Of a stretch of DNA of 64,000 bases, positions 8,989-19,713 are shown piece by piece. The position numbers and the translations under genes are program-made. The notes under the pieces were generated by a model, which ran no database searches, was not told the DNA's origin, and worked only from the letters and a program-made list of their open reading frames with translations. This stretch comes from Hyphomicrobiales bacterium (GTDB lineage Bacteria > Pseudomonadota > Alphaproteobacteria > Rhizobiales > Rhizobiaceae), in contig UBQX01000007.1 of NCBI GenBank assembly GCA_900467685.1, positions 62,001 to 126,000 of the forward strand. Reading direction: 5' to 3'. Position 1 is the stretch's first letter; every line of letters begins with the position of its first letter.

Positions 8989-10437
8989 TTACCCATGCAG
9001 CGCGGCCACGGTCTTCAGGACCGAAAAGCCATAGAGCGCCTCGAAACCCTTTTCCCGGCCATGGCCGGACTTGCCCGTGCCACCGAAGGGAAGCTCGACA
9101 CCGCCACCAGCGCCGTAATTGTTGATGAAGACCTGGCCGGCGCGCAGCGCCTTGGCCAATCGCATCTGCCGCGCCCCTTCGCGCGTCCAGACACCGGCGA
9201 CGAGACCGTAATCCGTGCCATTGGCGATGCGCACCGCGTCCTCTTCCGTGTCGAACGGAATGACAGCCTGGACAGGTCCGAAGATCTCGTCCTGCGCCAG
9301 CCGGTGCGAAGGATCGAGCCCGGCAATAAGCCTGGGGGCAACATAATTGCCGCCCTTCGGCGCATCTGCCACGATCACGCCACTGGCCGCCACACTCGCC
9401 TCTTCGGCCAGCGCGACAAATCCCTCTACAATCTCCTTCTGGCGCGCAGAAATCAGCGGGCCAACGTCCAGATCGGCGATGGCCGGGCCCACCTTCAGCG
9501 CCCGATAGCGCTCGGCCATGCGGGCAACGACGTCCTTGTAGACATCCTTCTGAACGAGGATGCGCGAGGCAGCCGAGCAGGTCTGGCCGGCATTCTGGAT
9601 GCCGGCATTGACGAGGAACGGAAGCGCGGCATCGAGGTCGGCATCGGCAAATACGACCTGCGGCGATTTCCCGCCCAGTTCCAGCGTCACCGGCACGACG
9701 TTGCGCGAGGCGGCGGCCTGGATCTTGATGCCCACGCCGACAGAACCGGTGAAGGAGATATGGTTGATGCCGGGATGCCCCGAAAGGGCCGCTCCCGCCT
9801 CTTCCCCGAGGCCGGGAACAACATTCAACGCCCCCTTCGGCAAGCCCGCCTCATGGCAGATATCAGCAAAGGCTAGCGCCGTCAGGCAGGCTTCTTCGGC
9901 CGGCTTGAGAACCGCCGCGTTCCCCATGGCCAGGGCGGCACCCACCGAGCGTCCGAGGATCTGCATCGGGTAGTTCCAAGGAATGATATGGCCGGTCACG
10001 CCATGCGGCTCGCGCAACGTGTAGACAGTGTAACCATTTAAATATGGAATAGTTTCACCATGGAACTTATCGCAGGCGCCGCCGTAGAATTCCAGATAAC
10101 GTGCCAGCGCCACCGCATCCGCGCGTGCCTGCTTCAAAGGCTTGCCGACATCGGCGGCTTCAAGCCTGGCAAGTTCATCGACTTTTTCGAGCACGGCTCT
10201 GCCAACCTTGGCCAAAAGCCTGCCACGTTCAAATGCCGGCATGCGTCCCCATTCGCCATCGAGTGAACGGCGCGCGGCCTCCACGGCAAGATCGACATCG
10301 GCCGCACCACCGCGAGCAATCGCGCCGATAACGGCACCGTCAGAGGGATTTTCCAGTGGCAATGTATCCTTGCTCTGAGGCGCCACCCAGGCGCCGTCGA
10401 TGAAGCACTTGTCCGTTGGGAACCACGGCGAAATCAT
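8989..10437 (-). CDS. NAD(P)-dependent aldehyde dehydrogenase
   Basis: 482 residues, full length for the aldehyde dehydrogenase superfamily. Key residues are Asn155 (PWNYP), Glu253 (LELGGKSP) and the nucleophile Cys287 (NAGQTCSAASR). Cofactor-binding FTGSVGVG is at 229-236. AAGGAG precedes the ATG by 8 nt. It lies 21 bp downstream of the dipeptide-type transporter ATPase and just upstream of the SDR, so it probably oxidises an aldehyde released from the imported compound to a carboxylate. Overall it resembles betaine-aldehyde or 4-aminobutyraldehyde-type enzymes, but the substrate is not certain. Confidence 0.9.
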   Translation of the reverse strand: MISPWFPTDKCFIDGAWVAPQSKDTLPLENPSDGAVIGAIARGGAADVDLAVEAARRSLDGEWGRMPAFERGRLLAKVGRAVLEKVDELARLEAADVGKPLKQARADAVALARYLEFYGGACDKFHGETIPYLNGYTVYTLREPHGVTGHIIPWNYPMQILGRSVGAALAMGNAAVLKPAEEACLTALAFADICHEAGLPKGALNVVPGLGEEAGAALSGHPGINHISFTGSVGVGIKIQAAASRNVVPVTLELGGKSPQVVFADADLDAALPFLVNAGIQNAGQTCSAASRILVQKDVYKDVVARMAERYRALKVGPAIADLDVGPLISARQKEIVEGFVALAEEASVAASGVIVADAPKGGNYVAPRLIAGLDPSHRLAQDEIFGPVQAVIPFDTEEDAVRIANGTDYGLVAGVWTREGARQMRLAKALRAGQVFINNYGAGGGVELPFGGTGKSGHGREKGFEALYGFSVLKTVAALHG

Positions 10438-10458
10438 GAGGAAGTCTCCTTGATGCGA

Positions 10459-12077
<1,619 letters not shown>

Positions 12078-12081
<4 letters not shown>

Positions 12082-12947
12082 GAACGGCTCCTCCGGAGCT
12101 TCGGGTCAAACAGATCCCGAAGACCGTCGCCCATCAGGTTCAGTCCCAACACGGTGAGCACAATCGCCGCCCCGGGAAACAGGGCCATATGCGGCGCGAG
12201 ACTGATCATCGTCTGGGCATCGGCCAGCATGCGACCCCAGCTTGGGGTTGGCGGCTGAGCGCCGAGGCCGACATAGGAGAGCGCGGCATCGGCCAAGATG
12301 CCCAGCGAAAACTGGATCGTTCCCTGCACGATCAGCAGGTTCATGATGTTGGGCAGGATGTGCTCCGCAGAAATGCGGACGGCCCCCTTCCCCGCAACAC
12401 GCGCCGCAAAGATGTATTCGCGCGTCCACAGCGTCAACGCAGCGCCGCGCGCCAGCCTCGCAAAGACCGGGATGTTGAAGATGCCAATCGCGATGATGGC
12501 ATTGATCGCGCTCGGACCGAACACGGCGGTAATCAGGATCGCGATCAACAGCGCGGGGAATGCAAAAACAAGGTCGTTGGCGCGCATGATAATCTCATCG
12601 ACCAGCGATCCCTGCTTCGCGGCGGCCCAAAGCCCGAGGGGGACGCCGGCTGCTATGCCGATGCCGACTGCAACGAAAGCAACCGCAATGGAGGTGCGCG
12701 CGCCGACCATGATCATGGAGAAGATGTCCCGTCCGAAATGGTCCGTGCCGAACCAATGTAGACCGGACGGAGCCTTCAGCTTGTCGGAAACAGCAAGCGC
12801 TGTCGCGTCATAGGGCGTCCAGATGAGAGACAGAAGCGCCGCGAGAATAAAGACGGCCGTCACGGCAAAACCCAGTGCGAAACTCTTCGACTGGAACGCG
12901 GCGCCGACAAGTCCACGCTTCACCTCAGGCAGGGTACCCACACTCAT
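12078..12947 (-). CDS. Dipeptide-type ABC permease (DppC-like)
   Basis: A 289-residue inner-membrane permease with a cytoplasmic N-terminus, one early transmembrane helix, the DppC-type motif WFGTDHFGRDIFS, and five further helices. The EAA-type loop (ARVAGKGAVRISAEHILPN) contacts the ATPase. It overlaps both neighbours by 1-4 bp, which implies translational coupling. It forms a heterodimer with the DppB-like permease. Confidence 0.93.
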
Positions 12948-13894
12948 CAGGCGCGGCTCCTCAAACGGGGATCGACCAGCGCATAGGCCATGTCCACGAG
13001 GAATGTGATAATGATGACCGCGAAGACCAGCAGCATGACGACCGACTGCACGACAATGAGATCTCGCTGCGTAATCCCTTGAAAAACGAGCCTTCCGAGG
13101 CCCGGGAGATAGAAGACATTCTCGATGATGATGGCACCGGCGAGAAGGAAGGAGAACTGCAGGCCGATGATGGTCAGAACGGGGATCAGGGCATTGCGAA
13201 CCGCGTGGCGCACCAGTGTCTGCCCCCGCGTCAGCCCCTTGGCTCGCGCCGTTCTGATGTAGTCTTCGGACAGCGTATCAAGCAGCGAGGAGCGCATGAC
13301 GCGTGCCAGGATCGAGGCTTGCGGCAAGGCGAGCGCGACCGCCGGCAAGGTCAAGGCTTTCAGCGCGACAAAGAATCCGGCATTCCAGCCCGGAAATCCG
13401 CCTGCCGAGAACCACCGAAGGGTGATCGAAAAGAGGAGAACCAGCAGCATGGCGAACCAGAAATTGGGAACCGCGATGCCCAACTGCGTTACGCCCATGA
13501 TGCCGTAATCGGCTGCCGAATTCCTCTTCGCAGCAGAAATGATGCCAATTGGCAATGCAAGAACAGTGGACAGCAGAAGGGCGTAGAGAGCGAGAGGGAG
13601 AGATACCCAAAGGCGCTGCGCGATCAGTTCGCCAGTGGGAACCTTATAGGTGTAGCTCACGCCGAAATCACCATGGGCGAGGCCGACAACCCAGGTCAGG
13701 TAGCGCCAGACGAGAGGCTCATTAAGACCCATCTGCTGGCGCAATGCCTCGACTGTTTCAGGCTGGGCATTCATGCCCAGCATGTAGGAGGCTGGGTCCC
13801 CAGGAACGACCTGAAGCACCAGAAAGATCACGACGCTGGCGGCCAGAAGGCTCAGCACAAGCGAGATCAGACGTTTCAGGAGATAGGGGGCCAT
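12947..13894 (-). CDS. Dipeptide-type ABC permease (DppB-like)
   Basis: A 315-residue DppB-type permease. The N-terminus has the standard LLKRLISLVLSLLAASVVIF helix and the VPGDPASYMLG periplasmic motif, and the ABC-contact loop reads YIRTARAKGLTRGQTLVRHAVRNAL. It follows the binding-protein gene after a 54-bp gap containing a hairpin (13914-13940). Confidence 0.93.
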   Translation of the reverse strand: MAPYLLKRLISLVLSLLAASVVIFLVLQVVPGDPASYMLGMNAQPETVEALRQQMGLNEPLVWRYLTWVVGLAHGDFGVSYTYKVPTGELIAQRLWVSLPLALYALLLSTVLALPIGIISAAKRNSAADYGIMGVTQLGIAVPNFWFAMLLVLLFSITLRWFSAGGFPGWNAGFFVALKALTLPAVALALPQASILARVMRSSLLDTLSEDYIRTARAKGLTRGQTLVRHAVRNALIPVLTIIGLQFSFLLAGAIIIENVFYLPGLGRLVFQGITQRDLIVVQSVVMLLVFAVIIITFLVDMAYALVDPRLRSRA

Positions 13895-13913
13895 GGCTTC
13901 AAGCGATCGGGAA

Positions 13914-13940
13914 GGCCGAAAGCGGCAAGCGCTTCCGGCC
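13914..13940 (-). terminator. Intra-operon hairpin after the binding-protein gene
   Basis: Two 5-bp helices separated by one mismatch (GGCCG and AAGCG pairing with CGCTT and CGGCC) around a GCAAG loop. It sits 9 bp past the binding-protein stop and before the permease start. There is no U-tract, so it more likely protects the upstream mRNA than terminates fully. Confidence 0.45.
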
Positions 13941-13948
13941 CACGCGGA

Positions 13949-15436
13949 TCAATCCTTCCAGTAGACTTCGGACATGTCGTTCGACGGGGTCGGCTGGTTT
14001 TTCCAGAGCCCGACGATCTTCGCGTTGGCAACACCCAGCTTCGGCAGTTCGAAGAGGAAAGCGTTGACATAGTCATCCGCGATACGCTTCTGCGCTGCCT
14101 TGAGCAGCTCGCTGCGCTTTGCCGGATCGGTCGTGCCGGACAGGTCCGTCATTATCTTCTTGAAGGCGTCGCTCTTGTAGTTGAAGTAATAGTTGTCGCG
14201 GCCGTAGATATCGATGTCCATCGGTTCGGTATGCGACACGATGGTAAGGTCGTAATCCTTGCCCTTGAACACCTGCTCCAGCCACTGCGCCCATTCGACA
14301 TTGGTGATTTCTGCCTTGATGCCGACCTTGGCCAGCTGGGCCGCGATGATTTCACCGCCTCGACGCGCGTAAGGCGGCGGGGGCAGCTTGAGCGACACCG
14401 TGAACCCATCCGGATAGCCGGCTTCCTTGAGCAAGGCCTTGGACTTTTCGGGGTCATAGTTCGACTGCGCGGTCAGATCGACATAGTCCGGGTTATGCGG
14501 CGCGAAATGCGTGCCGATCGGCGTGCCGTAACCGAACATGGCGCCGTCGATGATCTCCTTGCGGTTGATGGCATGTGCCACCGCCTCGCGGACCTTGATG
14601 TTGTCGAACGGCTTCTTTCCGTTGTTCATGGCCAGAAGGGTTTCACCTTCAGTATTGCCGGAAATCACCTCGAAGCGCGGGTCCGCCTTGAACTGCTCCA
14701 GCGTCTCCGCCGCGGGGAAAAGCGGGAAGGCATCGACGTCCCCCGCCATCATCGCCGCGAATGCGGCCGACGGATCGGAAATGAACTTGAACGTCACCTT
14801 GTCGAGCTTGGGTGCAGCTCCCCAATAGCCTTCAAACTTTGCCAGTTCGACGCGGTCGCCCTTGACCCAGTTCACGAACTTGAACGGGCCTGTGCCAACA
14901 GGGTTTGTCGCTTCGGTCGCAATGCTCTTCGGCGAAAGAATGACGGCATCGCCCCAGGCCATGTTGAAAAGGAAGCTGCCATTTGGCTTTTTCAGCGTCA
15001 CTTTTACCGTGGCGGGATCGACAACGTCCACCGATGCGATATCGGCGAACAGCCCCTTCTGGGCATTGGTCGAGTCCGGTGCGCGGGCGCGATCCAGCGA
15101 GAATTTCACATCGTCGGCGCTGAACGGCGAGCCATCGTGGAACTTGACGCCGGTGGCCAGGTGGAATGTGTAGGTCAGGCCATCGGCCGAAATATCCCAG
15201 CTCTTGGCAAGATCGGGTACGATGGCGCCGTTCGCGTCGAAACGCGTCAACCCTTGGAAAATATTGGCGTAGGTGACTTCGCGGATCGCCGCGGCGGCAC
15301 CCGAGGTCGGATCGAGGTTCGGCGGCTCCAGAACCATGCCGACCGTGATGGCGGTGTTGGCCGCAAAGGCGGGCGTCAGCGCGCTTGTGGCAACCAGAAT
15401 GGCCGCCGTGGTCATCAGTTTCATCAGGCTGTTCAT
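13949..15436 (-). CDS. Family 5 extracellular solute-binding protein (peptide/nickel type)
   Basis: About 495 residues. The ATG at 15436, with AAGGAAG just upstream, begins a clear Sec signal peptide (MNSLMKLMTT, hydrophobic core, cleavage after AFA). The mature protein has DppA/OppA-type features: PPNLDPTSGAAAAIREVTYANIFQGL near the start, LAKSWDISADGLTYTFHL, and KFHDGSPFSADDVKFSLDRA. The reading extends 30 codons further upstream without a plausible ribosome site. It is the substrate-recognition component of the transporter at 10459-13894. Downstream of the M20 deacylase, it likely binds an N-acyl amino acid or short peptide-like amide. Confidence 0.92.
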   Translation of the reverse strand: MNSLMKLMTTAAILVATSALTPAFAANTAITVGMVLEPPNLDPTSGAAAAIREVTYANIFQGLTRFDANGAIVPDLAKSWDISADGLTYTFHLATGVKFHDGSPFSADDVKFSLDRARAPDSTNAQKGLFADIASVDVVDPATVKVTLKKPNGSFLFNMAWGDAVILSPKSIATEATNPVGTGPFKFVNWVKGDRVELAKFEGYWGAAPKLDKVTFKFISDPSAAFAAMMAGDVDAFPLFPAAETLEQFKADPRFEVISGNTEGETLLAMNNGKKPFDNIKVREAVAHAINRKEIIDGAMFGYGTPIGTHFAPHNPDYVDLTAQSNYDPEKSKALLKEAGYPDGFTVSLKLPPPPYARRGGEIIAAQLAKVGIKAEITNVEWAQWLEQVFKGKDYDLTIVSHTEPMDIDIYGRDNYYFNYKSDAFKKIMTDLSGTTDPAKRSELLKAAQKRIADDYVNAFLFELPKLGVANAKIVGLWKNQPTPSNDMSEVYWKD

Positions 15437-15532
15437 TGTCTTCCTTCCCCTCGATAAGCGTTTATCGTGCCGCGTATCCGCCGACCCATTACCCCTAACC
15501 GGCAAATCGTCATTCCTCAAGGCCATTGGGCC

Positions 15533-16873
15533 TCAAGCTGGTTCAGCCGGCATGAGCAGTTGCAGCAAGGACAAGGCCATGACCTTGGCGCTATCAACCA
15601 TGTCGTCAATGCCAACATATTCATCCGGCTGGTGGGCGAGATCGAGAATGCCGGGGCCGTAGGCGATGCAGTTGTACATCTTGCCGATGCGGGCAATGTG
15701 CTTCTGGTCGTAAGTGCCCGGAGAGGCAACATATTCCGGCTCGCGGTCAAAGACCGCCTGGATGGCACTCGCCACAGTTCTCACCACCGGCGCGTCACGC
15801 TCGGTCATCGTCGGCGTGACACCCCAGAGTTCCTTCAGCTCGTAGTCGAAGCTCGGCCGCTGCGCTTTCACCCGCTCCAGCAATGCGACAATTTCGCCCT
15901 TCACCCCTTCCGGGCTTTCCTCGATCAGATAGCGCCGGTCGAGCACCATGCGCGCGCTGTCGGGAACAAGCGGCGACGGGAAGCCGGAGAATCCGTCCTT
16001 CGGTTCATCAAGCCCGCCATGGAAGGAATTGATATTCAGCGTCGAGCGCCGCGCCGGCGGCGGGACGACCGGCATATCGGTCTGACGCGCGGCAAGCGCC
16101 GGAAACAGGCTCTTCTCCATTTCCGCGACGACTGCACCCATATGGCGCACCGCGCAATCGCCGAGGAATGGCATGGAGCCGTGTGCGATGTGGCCAAAGG
16201 CCTCAATCTCACCCCACCAGACGCCGCGATGGCCCAGACAGATGCGGTCCTTGTTCAGCGGTTCAGGGATGATGACATGCTGGACGCGTGAGGGCGAGAA
16301 ATAACCCTTTTCGGCGAGATAGGCGACACCGCCGAAGCCGCCGGTCTCCTCATCAGCTGTCCCGGAAATCTCCACCGCGCCGGCAAAGTCCGGGAAAAGC
16401 GCCACGAAGGCTTCTGCCGCAACGATGGACGCGGCCAAGCCACCCTTCATGTCGCAGGCGCCCCGGCCATAGACCTTGCCGTCCTTGACTTCACCGCCAA
16501 AGGGGTCGAGCGTCCACCCCCTGCCCGGCTCCACGACATCGGTATGCGAGTTGAAGTGGACGCACTCGCCAGAGTAACGGCCCTCGCGCCGCGCAATCAC
16601 GTTCCATCGCGGATAGCGGTCGCTGTCGCCTGGGGCGTCAATGGCGCGGATCATCTCAATGGCAAAGCCCTGCGGCTCCAGGCGGCGTTTCAAATATTCG
16701 CAGATTTCAAGATAGGCTTCGCCCGGCGGGTTCAGCGTCGGAATGCGAATGAGTTCCGAGGTCAGCGTGACAAGATCGTCGCGCCGCGCTTCAATTTCCC
16801 GCAACAGCTTCGCCGAAGCTGTATCGCCTGGAAATTTCCTTGATTTACCAATAGTTTCGCTATCTATTTGCAT
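15533..16873 (-). CDS. M20-family metallohydrolase (ArgE/DapE-like deacylase)
   Basis: 446 residues of the M20 di-zinc family. Ligands are recognisable: His110 and Asp112 (NSHTDVV), Asp141 (GRGACDMKGG), the Glu175/Glu176 pair with the catalytic base (TADEETGG), Glu204 and a C-terminal His in TYDQKHIARIG. Start at the ATG at 16873, where an alpha-helical N-terminus begins; a much longer in-frame extension to 17530 runs antisense through the LuxR gene and is discarded. It is first in the minus-strand operon and 70 bp from the divergent PAS-LuxR gene. Probable role: removing an acyl or carbamoyl group from the imported compound in the cytoplasm. Confidence 0.9.
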   Translation of the reverse strand: MQIDSETIGKSRKFPGDTASAKLLREIEARRDDLVTLTSELIRIPTLNPPGEAYLEICEYLKRRLEPQGFAIEMIRAIDAPGDSDRYPRWNVIARREGRYSGECVHFNSHTDVVEPGRGWTLDPFGGEVKDGKVYGRGACDMKGGLAASIVAAEAFVALFPDFAGAVEISGTADEETGGFGGVAYLAEKGYFSPSRVQHVIIPEPLNKDRICLGHRGVWWGEIEAFGHIAHGSMPFLGDCAVRHMGAVVAEMEKSLFPALAARQTDMPVVPPPARRSTLNINSFHGGLDEPKDGFSGFPSPLVPDSARMVLDRRYLIEESPEGVKGEIVALLERVKAQRPSFDYELKELWGVTPTMTERDAPVVRTVASAIQAVFDREPEYVASPGTYDQKHIARIGKMYNCIAYGPGILDLAHQPDEYVGIDDMVDSAKVMALSLLQLLMPAEPA

Positions 16874-16942
16874 AATTCCAGCTTCACGAAAGAACGGAGC
16901 TGACACAATTCTGTAAAAATACGGGTCTGTAGAACTACGGGA

Positions 16943-17521
16943 ATGAGCATGAACATGGCGGGGGCCTTGAACGACACCGACGATCTCGAAAAGCTGGCGT
17001 TTGAATTCGCGCCAATCGGGATCGTGCTGACAGAAGACCGGGTGATCCGGCAATGCAATCGGCAATTCGCCAGCATGTTCGGCTATCAGCGCGACGAGCT
17101 GACCGGGCATTCCTTCCGCATGCTCTATGCGTCGAACCGCGAATTCGAGGCCATTCGGGACGTCGGCTTCAAGGCGCTGAAAGAAGCCGGCCGCTATATG
17201 GACGAGCGGCTGATGCCACGCCGCGATGGCTCGATCTTCTGGTGCCGCGTCCGCGTCTTCACCTTCGATGCGGAGGCGCCGCTGGCGCGGACGATTCTCA
17301 CCTTTGCCGATATCTCCGACACCAGACCGGCAATCTCCATGACCAACCGGGAGCGCCAGGTGGTCAAATGTCTCGCAAAGGGGATGACGAGCAAAGAGAC
17401 CGCGCGCGAACTCGATCTGTCGCCGCGCACGGTTGAAGATTACCGCGCGCGGCTGATCAAGAAGTTTGAAGTCAGGAACTTTTCCGGCCTGATGGCGAGA
17501 CTGGCTGGATTTTCGATCTAG
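16943..17521 (+). CDS. PAS-LuxR transcriptional regulator
   Basis: 192 residues in two domains. Residues about 15-125 form a PAS sensor (FAPIGIVLTEDRVIRQCNRQF, FGYQRDELTGHSFRMLY, RRDGSIFWCRV, DISD). Residues about 130-190 form a LuxR helix-turn-helix (LTNRE-type TNRERQVVKCLAKGMTSKETARELDLSPRTVEDYRARLIKKF). There is no receiver domain, so activity probably responds directly to a ligand or cofactor in the PAS pocket. It is divergent from the M20/dipeptide-transporter operon with a 70-bp intergenic region, which makes that operon its likely target. Confidence 0.9.
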   Translation: MSMNMAGALNDTDDLEKLAFEFAPIGIVLTEDRVIRQCNRQFASMFGYQRDELTGHSFRMLYASNREFEAIRDVGFKALKEAGRYMDERLMPRRDGSIFWCRVRVFTFDAEAPLARTILTFADISDTRPAISMTNRERQVVKCLAKGMTSKETARELDLSPRTVEDYRARLIKKFEVRNFSGLMARLAGFSI

Positions 17522-17539
17522 ATCAAACACTTAATTAGT

Positions 17540-17563
17540 CTTAGTCCAATAAAATCGACTAAG
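17540..17563. terminator. Bidirectional stem-loop between convergent regulators
   Basis: CTTAGTC (17540-17546) pairs with GACTAAG (17557-17563) around a 10-nt AT-rich loop, midway between the convergent PAS-LuxR and GntR genes. No clear U-tract. Confidence 0.45.
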
Positions 17564-17574
17564 CTGCCAGCTCG

Positions 17575-18288
17575 TCAGAGATTGAGTGCTTCCTTCAGTG
17601 TCAGGCTCTCCCCGGTGCGCAGATCGAGATCGGCCTCGATGTGACCGATGTGATGCAGCATCATCTCGGTGGCCCGATCGACGTCGCCAGTCTGCAATGC
17701 CTCCAGGATCAGCGCATGGTCATCGTGACCACAGCTTGAGACACCGGAGCGACCATAGAGCGCGATGACAAGCGACGAACGCGCGACGAGTTCGTCCATG
17801 AACTTCTCAAGAATGGCGTTGCCCGCCACACGCGCCAGCATGATGTGGAAGTCGCCGGACGCCTTGATTTCCGCACGGCGCGCTTCGGGCCCTCTGCTCG
17901 CCTTGTGGCGGTCCTCCTCCTCCAGATGCCGCCGGAAGGCCGCGACATCGGCCTTTGTCAGCCTGCGGGCTGCCTCGGCAACGATTCCCGTCTCGATCAG
18001 GCGGCGTGACGCGAAGACCTGTCGCGCATCTTCAGGGGACGGATTGGATACAAAAGCACCCCTGTTTCGTTCACTATATACAAGCCCTTCGAATGCCAAC
18101 ATCTGCAGGGCGTAGCGGACAACCGTGCGGCTGACGTCGAATAGAGCGCCTACCTCCGCCTCTGAAAGCTTGGTACCAGGCGCAAGTCGCCTGTCCACAA
18201 TGGCGTCGCGCAACGCATCGCGAATGGCCTGCGCCCGATCTTCCTGATTTGCATCCATGGTCAAGGCCGATTTGCTGGAGAGTTTCAT
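17575..18288 (-). CDS. GntR-family (FCD) transcriptional regulator
   Basis: 237 residues. An N-terminal winged helix (RDALRDAIVDRRLAPGTKLSEAEVGALFDVSRTVVRYALQ) is followed by an FCD ligand domain with the expected metal-binding acidic/His pattern (SGDFHIMLARVAGN, HDDHALILEAL, MMLHHIGHIE). The ATG at 18288 has AGGAGG at 7-nt spacing. It is divergent from the polyamine-type ABC operon; the 266-bp gap contains the nested palindrome array (18374-18454) and a sigma-54 promoter. Probably a repressor of that transporter, released by a small carboxylate. Confidence 0.9.
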   Translation of the reverse strand: MKLSSKSALTMDANQEDRAQAIRDALRDAIVDRRLAPGTKLSEAEVGALFDVSRTVVRYALQMLAFEGLVYSERNRGAFVSNPSPEDARQVFASRRLIETGIVAEAARRLTKADVAAFRRHLEEEDRHKASRGPEARRAEIKASGDFHIMLARVAGNAILEKFMDELVARSSLVIALYGRSGVSSCGHDDHALILEALQTGDVDRATEMMLHHIGHIEADLDLRTGESLTLKEALNL

Positions 18289-18373
18289 GATCAGGCCTCC
18301 TGTCAAATCCCGTTGTAGCGCTTGCCTCCTGGAAAGGAAATAGGGTCACGCCGTGAGCCGCCTCGAAATTTCG

Positions 18374-18454
18374 TGCACAAAATTGCGCTCATATTGCATA
18401 CATAAGCTCAAAGTTTGAGCATGGGTGAAATATGTGCAGCTCCTATTTTGTGCA
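18374..18454. promoter_or_regulatory. Nested symmetric operator array
   Basis: A 15-bp palindrome GCTCAAAGTTTGAGC (18406-18420) sits at the exact centre of a perfect 10-bp inverted repeat, TGCACAAAAT (18374-18383) and ATTTTGTGCA (18445-18454). Its midpoint is 18413 and that of the pair is 18414. The whole lies between the divergent FCD GntR gene and the ABC operon, upstream of the sigma-54 promoter. Likely regulator binding sites; the protein assignment is inference. Confidence 0.6.
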
Positions 18455-18506
18455 TCGCAAAATAAACCTCAACAAATCCAGTCTCTTATGACAGGCCCAC
18501 GGAAAC

Positions 18507-18522
18507 TGGCACGGCCCGTGCA
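18507..18522 (+). promoter_or_regulatory. Sigma-54 (-24/-12) promoter
   Basis: TGGCACGGCCCGTGCA matches the sigma-54 consensus TGGCACG-N4-TTGCW at 11 of 12 defined positions, with correct spacing between the GG and GC elements. It lies 32 bp before the ABC ATPase start codon and implies transcription start near 18534. This predicts dependence on RpoN and an enhancer-binding protein, such as NtrC under nitrogen limitation. Confidence 0.72.
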
Positions 18523-18554
18523 TTGAAATGCCCATCCACGAACGAGGATGATGC

Positions 18555-19643
18555 ATGTCCCAAGCCGCCGAAATTGAGCTCGCTTCCGTTTCCAAGATCT
18601 ATGGATCGACCCGAGCCGTGCACGCCATCAGCCTCAAGATTCCGGCGGGCAGCTATTGCTGCTTCCTGGGCCCCTCCGGCTGCGGGAAGACCTCGACCTT
18701 GCGCATGATTGCCGGTCACGAAACGGTGTCCGAAGGCGACATCCTGCTCGGAAACACGATCGTCAACGATCTGCCGCCGGCAAAGCGCGGCACGGCCATG
18801 ATGTTCCAGTCCTATGCGCTCTTTCCTCATCTCGACCTCGTCGACAACGTGGCTTTCAGCCTCAAGATGCAGGGCATCGAGAAGGCGGAGCGCCGCAACA
18901 CCGCGCTTGAAATGCTGAAGCGCATGCAGCTGGAGCCCTATGCGAGCCGCCGCCCGGCGCAGTTGTCCGGCGGCCAGCAGCAGCGCGTCGCCCTTGCCCG
19001 CGCGCTGATCACCCGCCCGCAGGCGCTGCTGCTTGACGAGCCGCTCTCAGCGCTCGATCCGTTCCTGAAGATCCGCATGCGTGCCGAACTCAAGAGCCTG
19101 CAGACCTCGCTCGGAATGACCTTCGTCCACGTAACGCACAGCCAGGATGAGGCCATGGCGCTGGCGGACCTGATTGTCGTTATGAATGACGGTCGTATTG
19201 AACAGGCAGCTACCCCCCGCACGGTCTTCGAGCGGCCCGCGACGGCCTTCGTTGCGCAGTTCATGGGCAATCACAATGTCATTTCCGGCCGCGTAGTCGA
19301 GCGCACGGGAGAGATGACGACGATCGAGGTCAACGGCGGCGGTCGCTTCACGGCCCTTGGCTCGCCCACGCATGACGATCCGCAGGCCGATTTCGCGCTG
19401 CGCACCGACCATATCCGCCTCGCCACCACCGACGAGCCGGGCTTCGGCTTCACGGCAGTCGTGCAGAACGTCGAAGATCTGGGCGCCAGCGTGAAGCTGA
19501 GCGTGGCAGGTGCCGGCGTGGAGGACTTCACCGTCGTCCTCAGCGACGCCGACTACTATCGCAACCCGGTCAAGGCGGGCGATGCGGTACCGCTGTCCTG
19601 GGCGACGAACGACGCGATCATTCTGGGCCGCGTTGCCCGGTAA
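18555..19643 (+). CDS. Polyamine-type ABC transporter ATPase (PotA-like)
   Basis: 362 residues. The nucleotide-binding domain has Walker A at 39-46 (GPSGCGKT), a Q-loop MFQSYALFPH, signature LSGGQQQRVALARAL and Walker B LLLDEPLSALD. A C-terminal TOBE-type region follows from about residue 240. First gene of the operon ATPase, binding protein, two permeases, racemase, acetyltransferase. The ATG has a GAGG element about 10 nt upstream and follows the sigma-54 promoter. It energises import of a spermidine/putrescine-class or other nitrogen compound. Confidence 0.93.
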   Translation: MSQAAEIELASVSKIYGSTRAVHAISLKIPAGSYCCFLGPSGCGKTSTLRMIAGHETVSEGDILLGNTIVNDLPPAKRGTAMMFQSYALFPHLDLVDNVAFSLKMQGIEKAERRNTALEMLKRMQLEPYASRRPAQLSGGQQQRVALARALITRPQALLLDEPLSALDPFLKIRMRAELKSLQTSLGMTFVHVTHSQDEAMALADLIVVMNDGRIEQAATPRTVFERPATAFVAQFMGNHNVISGRVVERTGEMTTIEVNGGGRFTALGSPTHDDPQADFALRTDHIRLATTDEPGFGFTAVVQNVEDLGASVKLSVAGAGVEDFTVVLSDADYYRNPVKAGDAVPLSWATNDAIILGRVAR

Positions 19644-19713
19644 CAGCCCGAAAGCAACAACAAGAAAATGATTGAAAATCATACACAAACAAACCTCTGA
19701 AGGAGAACTGAGC

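Noticed and set aside
12875-15457. 860-codon open frame on the plus strand across the permease and binding-protein genes
   Set aside because: Runs antisense through two well-recognised genes and an intergenic hairpin, has no recognisable motif, and reflects the low stop frequency of high-GC antisense.
16874-17530. N-terminal extension of the M20 deacylase by more than 200 residues
   Set aside because: The extension lies entirely opposite the PAS-LuxR gene, has no domain, and the M20 family begins at the ATG at 16873.
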